From positions 1-42,997 of the forward strand of contig CALLDL010000030.1 in the NCBI GenBank assembly GCA_937998305.1: a stretch of DNA of 42,997 bases, in the 5' to 3' direction. Under the pieces are notes generated by a model. That model saw nothing but the letters and a program-made list of their open reading frames with translations, did not search any database and was not told the origin of the DNA. Below, one piece after another: positions 42,386 to 42,997 of the stretch (positions are counted from its first letter, which is position 1; each line of letters starts with the position of its first letter). This DNA is from an uncultured Desulfobacterales bacterium. GTDB lineage: Bacteria; Desulfobacterota; Desulfobacteria; Desulfobacterales; UBA11574. The position numbers and the translations under genes are program-made.

Positions 42386-42883
42386 GTGGTTATGAGCAAA
42401 AAATACTGGATCATTGCAACGATTGCGGTAATAACAACCCTCTTTATTACCACCGGAATCTATGCCGGCAAAGAGGTCAAAGATGAAATCATTATGAACA
42501 ACAAAGCATATGCCAAACACACCAAGAGTATACAAACATTTACACACATGAAACATGCAAAGGAATATGCTGAGAAAAATCCGGAGTTGTATAAAAACGG
42601 CTGCGGAGATTGTCATCATGACAAAGACAACAAACCGCTGAGCAATTTAAAAGAAGGGGACGAAGTCCAAAACTGCATCGAGTGCCACAAAAAACCCGGT
42701 TATATTAAAGGTAAAGAAGCAAAAGAGCTAACAAAAGAGCAAAAACGTGAATATCACGCCAATGCCATACATGACAACTGCAAAGGCTGTCACAAGGATT
42801 TCAACAAAAAAATGAAGTTAAAATCAAAAGATAAAGGCGCTGCTCCTGTAACCTGCAAACAGTGCCATCCCAAAAAGAAATAA
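42386..42883 (+). CDS. Tetrahaem class III cytochrome c (cytochrome c3 family)
   Basis: This 165-residue periplasmic cytochrome has a signal peptide (hydrophobic core about 9-25, cleavage near YAG). Four CxxCH haem sites lie at 73-77 (CGDCH), 97-101 (CIECH), 132-136 (CKGCH) and 157-161 (CKQCH). FTHMKHAKEYAE supplies the distal His residues that give bis-His haems, as in tetrahaem cytochromes c3 of sulfate reducers. These shuttle electrons between periplasmic hydrogenase or formate dehydrogenase and membrane complexes. The start is taken as GTG 42386, seven bases after AAAGGGG; ATG 42392, two codons on, is the alternative. It is followed by a T-tract hairpin. Confidence 0.92.
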   Translation: MVMSKKYWIIATIAVITTLFITTGIYAGKEVKDEIIMNNKAYAKHTKSIQTFTHMKHAKEYAEKNPELYKNGCGDCHHDKDNKPLSNLKEGDEVQNCIECHKKPGYIKGKEAKELTKEQKREYHANAIHDNCKGCHKDFNKKMKLKSKDKGAAPVTCKQCHPKKK

Positions 42884-42905
42884 TCGTATATTAAAAATTT
42901 TAATG

Positions 42906-42945
42906 GGGTAATCGTTTTTTATAAGATGATTGCCCTATTTTTTTT
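42906..42945. terminator. Bidirectional factor-independent terminator
   Basis: GGGTAATC (42906-42913) pairs with GATTGCCC (42928-42935), with one G-T wobble, followed by a run of eight T. An A/T-rich loop separates the arms. It lies just after the cytochrome stop; on the minus strand A-rich DNA would serve the convergent gene at 42935-42997. Confidence 0.8.
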
Positions 42946-42997
42946 GTTTTTTATAAGAAATGGCATTGCGGACCATAGCTTCGGCCCATAAAGGCGT
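42935..42997 (-). CDS. C-terminal end of a gene entering from the right
   Basis: Read leftward from base 42997, an open frame of 20 codons (WAEAMVRNAISYKK in the middle) ends at TAG 42937-42935, inside the terminator hairpin. A Lys-rich helical end beside a terminator is what a convergent gene would show. The fragment is too short to name, and the start lies outside the window. Could be chance. Confidence 0.35.
   Translation of the reverse strand, partial: TPLWAEAMVRNAISYKKQKK

Overview
The window looks like a chromosomal segment of a sulfate-reducing member of the Desulfobacterota (Desulfobacterales-like). This is inferred from a tetrahaem class III cytochrome c, a DsrC-family protein, a remnant of a nickel CO dehydrogenase, a ferredoxin:thioredoxin-reductase-like protein and moderate, AT-leaning base composition. 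There is no rRNA, tRNA, CRISPR array, transposase or recognisable phage gene.

Layout. 1-2.8 kb: small envelope genes (partial DUF5329 protein, exported EEP-fold hydrolase, small membrane protein, lipoprotein). 3.2-16.5 kb: a leftward transport block read from right to left: adaptor, HAE1 pump and outer-membrane channel; a K+-channel-like protein; an exported protein with three tandem repeats; a second adaptor and pump; then a decayed outer-membrane-factor remnant. 17.3-20.2 kb: a three-knuckle C2HC zinc protein, lipB-lipA, and a DsrC-like protein lacking both catalytic cysteines. 20.3-26.6 kb: FTR-like and glutaredoxin-like redox pair, an exported YyaL/SSP411 protein, a truncated cooS, a PAS/sigma-54 activator and a TIGR02757 protein. 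26.8-36.6 kb: TraB-like membrane protein, an enlarged PurN, CDF and MFS transporters, Lnt, prfB with its programmed +1 frameshift, an HD-domain protein, MoaB and PyrR. 37.2-43 kb: mobA-moaE-moaC, a small membrane protein with MltA, tatB-like/tatC, and cytochrome c3.

How the genes fit together. The right-hand half serves envelope and anaerobic respiratory functions: molybdopterin synthesis (moaB, mobA, moaE, moaC) feeds enzymes exported by Tat, with Lnt and MltA maintaining the envelope. The left half is dominated by efflux. Two genes are clearly broken (outer-membrane factor, cooS), so this is a locus undergoing loss.

The most unusual feature is the intergenic DNA. It holds many palindromic or terminal-inverted-repeat elements: one ~145-bp family in three copies, unrelated-looking elements of 274, 212, 98 and 94 bp, and paired short hairpins. 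Two copies of the 145-bp family sit in the same orientation about 20 bp upstream of start codons (the DsrC-like gene and tatB), ending just before the ribosome-binding site. They would form most of a folded 5' leader. This is the best candidate for an undescribed regulatory or mobile RNA/DNA element here.
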